Part shown: positions 58,766 to 64,000 of the stretch, in pieces
How positions within the stretch are numbered: the stretch's first letter is position 1
Layout: the number at the start of each line of letters is the position of its first letter
DNA from: Pyricularia pennisetigena
Taxonomy: Eukaryota; Ascomycota; Sordariomycetes; Magnaporthales; Pyriculariaceae
Direction: 5' to 3'
DNA length: 64,000 bases
Assembly: GCF_004337985.1 (NCBI RefSeq)
Contig: NW_021940920.1
Location: 976,549-1,040,548 of the forward strand
Program-made: the position numbers and the translations under genes
The notes under the pieces: model-generated
Database searches by the model: none
Told to the model about the DNA's origin: nothing
What the model saw: only the letters and a program-made list of their open reading frames with translations

Positions 58766-59894
58766 TCACAGGACCTCGTCCACAACGGGCTTCTTGGCCA
58801 TCTTCCACTCGACATAGCGCTCGATGCCAATATGGTGCGAGGAGAGGAGCCTGGCAAAGTCCCTCTTGGCACGAGTCGTCACGCCGCCGAAGTGGAAGCG
58901 CATCGGCCACTTGTCCACGAGGGTGTTCTTCTCTTTGATCTCGAAGCCGCCCATGAGGGTGACGTTGTCGAATTGACATATTTCCATGTAGCTACAGAGT
59001 GTGACGTGGCAGCCTCCATCAGTAACAGTGCTAATGCTACACATTGCTTCCAGGGTGGTTGTTGACGGGTGGAACGAGTGCTGGGGGGGTTTTGAGTTTC
59101 GGAGGGTCGACTGGGTGGGCAGCAAAAGAAATGACGAAGAAAAAAAAAAAAAAAAAAAAAAAAAAAGTAGTACTTACGCTGCGAACGCACCATCCATATC
59201 GCAAGCAGTCTGAATGGCCGAGCTGATCTTGATTGTCAACAGCGCCATCGTATTGATACTCTGTTTGGACATAGCCGACGACATCGTTGTATTGAACGGC
59301 ATGTCCATGTACCCTATGACTTTTCTCATATGTCCCGAGGCCTCAGCCCGATCCTCTAAGTCGTCATCATGGAGTCTTTCCATCTCTGGTACGGCGTTCA
59401 TGAAGAGGCCCAGAATCGTAGCTTTGTCGTTGGCCGCAGTGTCCTTGAGCATGGGACCTACGACCTTTAGGGTGTTTTCGATGCCGACGAAGCCCCTGTC
59501 GCAGATGTTGGAAAGCTATTGTCTAGATGTCAGTTTAGTTTCAATCGAGTTAATCAAGTCGCCAACCTACATCGATGCGGTCGAATTTCTTATTGCCGAT
59601 GAGGCCGTCCAACAGGCGGGCATCGGTACAATACAGCTCAAAGGAGGTCTTCCTCTTGGTCATCTGATCGTGACAGGCACCAGTACAGTCGAGAACATAC
59701 TCATACAGGGCTCCGTATGCGTCCTCTTTTGCCGGACCTTTGCAACAGTCGAGGACGGTCGGGAGTGGCCAGCCGGCGAACGGATCCGCACTGTCCAGCA
59801 TGGGCCAGATGTCCTTCTTGTAGAAGAACGTACTAATAAAGAAATGTTTTTTTTNNNNNNNNNNNNNNNNNNNNNNNNNNNNNNNNNNNNNNAA

Positions 59895-59943
<49 letters not shown>

Positions 59944-61207
59944 TCGGGAGGTTAGTAAAGGAACCGAGGTCTCTAGCAGGACAGACAAGCCAGCCACCGT
60001 CCAGGAGAGCAAAAGCACTTACGGGTTTGGCAGGACAAAATCAGCCCTCGAGGCGCCAAATGGAAGGAGGATACCGTCGACCCTAAACCTGTGGGAGCCC
60101 ATGCGAATATTGGGCAGCTGGCAGAGGAGATGACGGTCTACATAGTCAATCCGCTCACGGGCATTGACCACGCGGTCACGTATATCCCTGGCGCGGGCCT
60201 GCTTGACCTTCTTGGGTGCCTTGAGCATGGCAAGCAAGCCGAGCCATTGACCACGAGATAGAACCACGCGGATCTGAACGGGATTCTCCGAACCACCAAA
60301 GACCCAGGTTTTGGCGAGAATAGCGTCGGCCGGCTTTGCCGATGTCTTGTCACAGACTTCTTGGACCAGTGGACCGATCTTGTTGGTCAGGACCTCCATG
60401 TGGGACTTGGTGAGGAAAGCAGAGTAAAAGATATGGAGAACGCAGTCAGCAGCCTCGGCCTTGTCCTCTACGGTAGCCAAAATGAGAAGCATGATGGTGT
60501 TGCGGGCGACCACGTCAAACTCTTTGTCATTCAGTACCGTAGTGACTGTCTGCGTATACTGGTCGGGGAGTTGACCGATTGACAAGATGACATTGCGTAG
60601 ATCACCCGAGGCTGATGGGTCCGCGGTTAGTATGGTATTCTGGCATCATGATTAACTCCCAAGACATTCTAATTAGCTTGGAACCTACCGGCAAAGAGGA
60701 GGTCGATATCCTGCTTGAATCCAACACCCTCGTTATCTTTAAGCTTGATAAGATCAACGGCCGGGACATTCCCCCATAGATACTTGGTCGCTCCGAAAAT
60801 CGAGATGGATTGCTTTCCGTCACCCATGAACGCGGGCGAACGATTCTCTTTGCTCCAACGGGGCTCCCAGGTAGACTTGAGCATCTCTGACTGGCAGTCC
60901 TTGATATGAGCAGATGCATGGGCATCCTTGCATTCTTTGCCACAGTACGAACACATGATTTTATCGTTATGTTAGCTGAACTCTGCTTCTAATATGTGAA
61001 CGGAGTTCATGCCACATTTGCGGCCCCGAGAAACACTTGTAGATATGGAAACCTTACAGCGACGAGACCACATTTACCGCAGGCAACCTTGGCCTTGTTG
61101 GGGCAAGGACCTTTGCCTTTGACATTCTTGCCTCCATGGTTGGCGCAAGCAAAGTGAGCCGGAAGACGTTGAGCCAGGCTGGCAATGTCGGGGTTGATGG
61201 TAGCCAT
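58766..61207 (-). CDS. MYND zinc finger plus DUF4470-like protein, six exons, one aberrant splice site
   Basis: A fungal MYND-finger protein of unknown function. Inferred exons: 61058-61207, 60689-60947, 60023-60611, 59571-59832, 59178-59515 and 58766-59036 (622 aa). Every join keeps frame. MYND ligands: CANHGGKNVKGKGPC..., ACGKCGLVA in exon 1, then YCGKECKDAHASAHIKDC in exon 2. The DUF4470-like part reads VPAVDLIKLKDNEGVGF ... DIDLLFA|ASGDLRNVILSIGQLP. The rest has the helical C-terminal region common to these proteins (DIWPMLDSADPFAGWPLPTV ... FDRID|LSNICDRGFVGIENTLK). Intron 1 should end before TACTGTGGC, but the genome reads TGTTCG there, with no AG. Intron 3 contains an N gap plus 44 T; intron 5 contains 27 A on the plus strand. 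Either the gene is decaying or one base is missing from the assembly. Confidence 0.8.
59140..59166. repeat. 27-nt poly-A tract in intron 5 of the MYND gene
   Basis: An uninterrupted A run on the plus strand (T in the transcript), inside intron 59037-59177. It lies immediately after the donor, so it falls at the 5' end of the intron. Confidence 0.9.
59855..59892. other. Assembly gap (38 N) in intron 3 of the MYND gene
   Basis: A run of N flanked by T8 on the left and A6 followed by T44 (59899-59942) on the right. The homopolymer probably caused the gap. It lies wholly inside intron 59833-60022. Confidence 1.
59899..59942. repeat. 44-nt poly-T tract
   Basis: The longest homopolymer in the window, adjacent to the N gap within an intron of the MYND gene. 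Confidence 0.95.
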
Positions 61208-62092
61208 GCTCGTCGTCCTGGCGAAGAGGGACCGAACGAGCCAAGACGTAAAGATCAGGAAGAATCAACTGGATAATGAGAAGAAAAGTGTAGGGCAGTC
61301 GAAATCCGAGGTTGAAGTTAGATAATCAACATCAGAAGGAAATATTACCCAGATGCTTCTGAACGCAGAAAGCTCTTGGTAAAGAAAAAAAAAGAAAGCA
61401 AGAAGAACGAGAGTACTCTCAGCAGAATCTGAAATATCAAGCGTCTTGAAAGCAAACAAAACCGCCGCTACCGGTGCGTCTTGACGCCAGGCAGCTTCGT
61501 AAGATTCGATGTTGACGTCACGGGGCCGTTTGCCATCTTTGCGAGAGAGTCTCAGGCAGCATAAAATACAGATATCAATCACGTCGGGGACTGGTGGTGC
61601 GTCAATGAGTGCCCTATACGACCGACCCAATATAGACGAGAACCGCCATGTGTAAGCTCTGAGACCTACCCGTTCCTGATGAGTTGACATTTTCTCCGGC
61701 TAGGTCCAGGCACTGCTTTTCCTGCCCCTCTGGCACACTTGGGAGTTCATTGGGAATTCTTCCCTGACCGTCCTCCCAGCCAAAGGTCCGGGTTCAAGTC
61801 TGCGCCTTGCTGGAACAAAGTTCATTTGAATGTTTCCGTAAGTAAGGACCCTACTGGCTGTTTGATGAGCATTTCGAATTTTCTTTTTTTGCTCTCTTAG
61901 AAAAGAGGAGAAAAGACAAACATCCAGATAGAGGCAATATAAAATCTAGTCAATTCAATGCTTGATATATATTCGCGACATGAACATGTCCCGGTTGTTC
62001 GGCCGGCGGCTGACATCAAGTTCCGTTAATTGTATGTTGGCTACAGTTTATCCCCTTTCTCGCTACCTCTAACCTGATCATCACTTCTTCTC
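61208..62092. other. Intergenic region between tandem minus-strand genes
   Basis: Holds the MYND gene promoter and the 3' flank of the dehydrogenase gene. A 141-codon minus frame (61265-61690) starts with ATG but has no recognisable features. Around 61785 the text GGTTCAAGTC resembles a tRNA B box, but no cloverleaf forms. Confidence 0.5.
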
Positions 62093-63035
62093 TCACATTG
62101 CATTAAATCCACCGTCAACACAAAGACTCTCGCCCGTGATCCAGGACGCATCCTCGCTGACAAGGAAAAGCACCGCCCTGGCTATGTCTTCGACCTTGCC
62201 TATTCCCTTGAGTGGATGCAGCCTAGACAGGGCCTCACTGTTGGAGCTATTACTCAACATCTTCTGTGTCATTACCGTCGTGACGAAGCCAGGGTTTACC
62301 GCGTTGACGTGAATATTCTACCAACAAAAAGGCCGGAGTTAGTTTTCTCACCACAAGCGCATCAACTTTCCTTCTCCCCCAGAACCGAAAAAGAAAAAGA
62401 AGACAAAAAAAAACACAACTTACAAAAGGCGCACAATCTAAAGCCGCCGCCTTGGTGATGCCCAAGACCGCATGCTTGGACGCCGCATAGGCCGTGATGC
62501 CCCTGATGGCATTGAGCGCCATGATGGACCCCGTGTTGACGATCCAGCCGCGATCACCGCCGGGCACAAGCGGCTCCTGGTCCTTCATGTGCGCGGCCGC
62601 GTACTTGCAGCCCAGGAACACGCCCCTGACGTTGACGGCCATGGTCTCGTCAAAGTCGTCCTCGTCGTACTCCCAGAGCATGGTGTTGGGGTGCTTGTCC
62701 CCTTCCTTGCCGACGCCGGCGTTGTTGAACATGATGTCGAGCCGCCCGAACTCGGCCACCGCCGCCTTGATCAGCGCCTGCACCTGTGCCGAGTTGGATG
62801 TGTTGCACGCCACAAAGGCCGCCCGCCCACCGAGCCGTTGGATCTCCTCGTGCGTGCTGCTGCTGCTGCTGCTGCTGCCGCCGCCGCTGTTGCCCGGGTC
62901 CGTCGGCGGGCCCTGCCGGATGTCGCTGCACACGACCGCGGCACCCTCGCGAGCCATGAGCAGGGCCGTCGCGCGCCCGATACCCGAGGATGCGCCGGTT
63001 ATGATGGCGACTTTGTTGGCGAGGCGGCCTGTCAT
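62093..63035 (-). CDS. Short-chain dehydrogenase/reductase (classical SDR)
   Basis: An NAD(P)-dependent oxidoreductase of the classical SDR family; substrate unknown. Exons are 62424-63035 and 62093-62317 (278 aa). The GTAAGT intron is phase 0, joining DCAPF|NIHVNAVNPGFV. Signature motifs: TGASSGIG cofactor loop near the N-terminus, NNAG, catalytic Ser in NTGSIMA, and YAASK. The C-terminus GWITGESLCVDGG-like block is present (SWITGESLCVDGGFNAM). An acidic residue after strand 2 (CSDIRQG) favours NAD over NADP. A low-complexity insertion GGGSSSSSSST, encoded by a CTG/CCG triplet run at about 62850-62890, follows that strand and is not typical of the family. There is no obvious presequence. Confidence 0.93.
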
Positions 63036-64000
63036 CTTTCTTTCTTTCTTTTTTTTTGGTGTGTTCTTCTTTTGAAATTGATCTGGAAACCACAAAATGA
63101 AAATGTACCGATAACTGCAGAATAACCAGTAGTCTAAGAATTGGCGGTGCGGAACAAGGTCTTTTCTACAGTGACGTCTTTCTGGAGTGAGTGATAGCCA
63201 AAGATAGACTTGGTCTAGAGCTAACACTCCCTCCAGAGCAGAGATGCTATTAGTACTTGGCCAAGGTACACATTAGGATCAGACCATAGATTAGGCACTC
63301 GTACCTTGTTAAACCTGCCGTTCTCAGTAGGTATCCGTTGGTCCGATGGTCCGATGGTCCGCGCCCTACGCAACACCCCGCACGATCGATGACCAGAAAC
63401 TGTTGCCTGGCGTTCCTTTCATTTCATTTTGTTTTATTTTCCAAGAAGTATAAAGAATATCTGATCCACCTGGCTGCCTGCACATACCAGGGTTGGCAGG
63501 TCCTACTCGGTAGGAACATGATAACGCCCAATTTGTTCCTGGAATAGACAGGACAGGGGTCCAAAATCCGTCACCAACGGCCTTTCACAGTTGCCTGTGA
63601 CATTTATGAGCACCAATGGTCTATTGCAGTCGCCTGCAATGTACGAAATTCATCCCATCACATTTGCTGCGTTCTAGTCTAGATGGCGGTGAGAATCCGC
63701 CCAAAGCAGCCCCTTATTTGTATAATTGGTATCTCGCAGAGACAAAAGCAACGTCGCTTCAAGCCACGGACAAACATTCACACTATGGTGGAGTTTGCCA
63801 TTTACTCCGTAGAAAACAGTGAAGAAAGCTGTGCATCGCTGCTATACCATTTTCTGTTTGGAAGGTTCGGTTTGCTGTTCACCGTAGGTTGTTCATCCAT
63901 CACCCGACCGACAAAAAAACTGCTCTCAGATGTTAATCGGCCAGGCTTTTGAAAAAAAAAAAAAAGTATCAGCGGGGAAGTGACACGTTGACACATAGCA
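63036..64000. other. Right-edge region without a supportable gene
   Basis: Contains the SDR promoter. At 63338-63362 the unit GGTCCGAT is repeated in tandem. Frames are under 90 codons and featureless. Confidence 0.55.

Noticed and set aside
59214..60086. A 290-codon plus-strand open frame
   Set aside because: Antisense to the MYND/DUF4470 exons and runs through the N gap and poly-T tract; no motifs of its own.
61730..61810. tRNA-like signals (TGGC...TTGG and GGTTCAAGTC)
   Set aside because: T-arm pairing fails at two of five positions and no acceptor stem matches; at most a degenerate tRNA-like sequence.
1..64000. A secondary-metabolite or other functional gene cluster
   Set aside because: The identified genes belong to unrelated housekeeping pathways; no synthase, transporter and regulator group occurs together.

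Overview
The window is eukaryotic and reads as a filamentous ascomycete, most likely a Sordariomycete. The evidence is short introns (55-190 nt) with GTAAGT-type donors and CTAAC branch sites, pyrimidine-rich leaders, and a fungal gene set (cryptochrome-DASH, yapsin-type protease, two-domain DUF3433 protein, MYND/DUF4470 protein, Set1-complex Spp1). No prokaryotic operons, CRISPR arrays, rRNA or convincing tRNA genes are present. Three short runs of N (37-39 nt) mark assembly gaps.

Layout. 1-4.3 kb: an acyl-CoA thioesterase II running off the left edge (minus) and a mitochondrial TPR-like membrane protein (plus), divergently placed. 4.3-9.6 kb: a 5.3 kb stretch with no gene I can support, CT-rich toward its right end. 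9.6-12.8 kb: cryptochrome-DASH with an RGG/Gln-rich tail and an open frame that continues 140 codons beyond its TAG stop. 13.9-19.6 kb: a mitochondrial hot-dog protein (minus) and a five-exon Upf1-like SF1 helicase (plus). 20.4-23.7 kb: Spp1 of COMPASS (minus) divergent from the copper chaperone Sco1 (plus). 24.2-27.6 kb: choline kinase (minus). 29.7-32.4 kb: an uncharacterised coiled-coil protein (minus). 32.4-44.5 kb: a 12 kb gene-poor island holding decayed coding relics, including a broken rhodopsin-domain (PTH11-like) receptor. 44.5-46.3 kb: a disordered protein (plus). 48.6-63.0 kb: five genes all on the minus strand: DUF3433 membrane protein, SAICAR synthase (ADE1), GPI-anchored yapsin-like aspartic protease, MYND/DUF4470 protein, and a short-chain dehydrogenase.

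The genes do not form one pathway or a secondary-metabolite cluster. Functions are housekeeping: lipid metabolism (thioesterases, choline kinase), mitochondria (Sco1, TPR-like protein, hot-dog protein), chromatin (Spp1), purine synthesis (ADE1), cell-wall proteolysis (yapsin) and light sensing or DNA repair (cryptochrome). Exon-intron structures were built by hand from splice signals and reading-frame continuity, and each reported model closes in frame. The observations most worth a second look are the open frame beyond the cryptochrome stop, a GC-AG intron inside the helicase motor domain, a MYND-gene intron with no usable AG acceptor, and the relic-bearing island. I did not find a convincing new multi-gene system.
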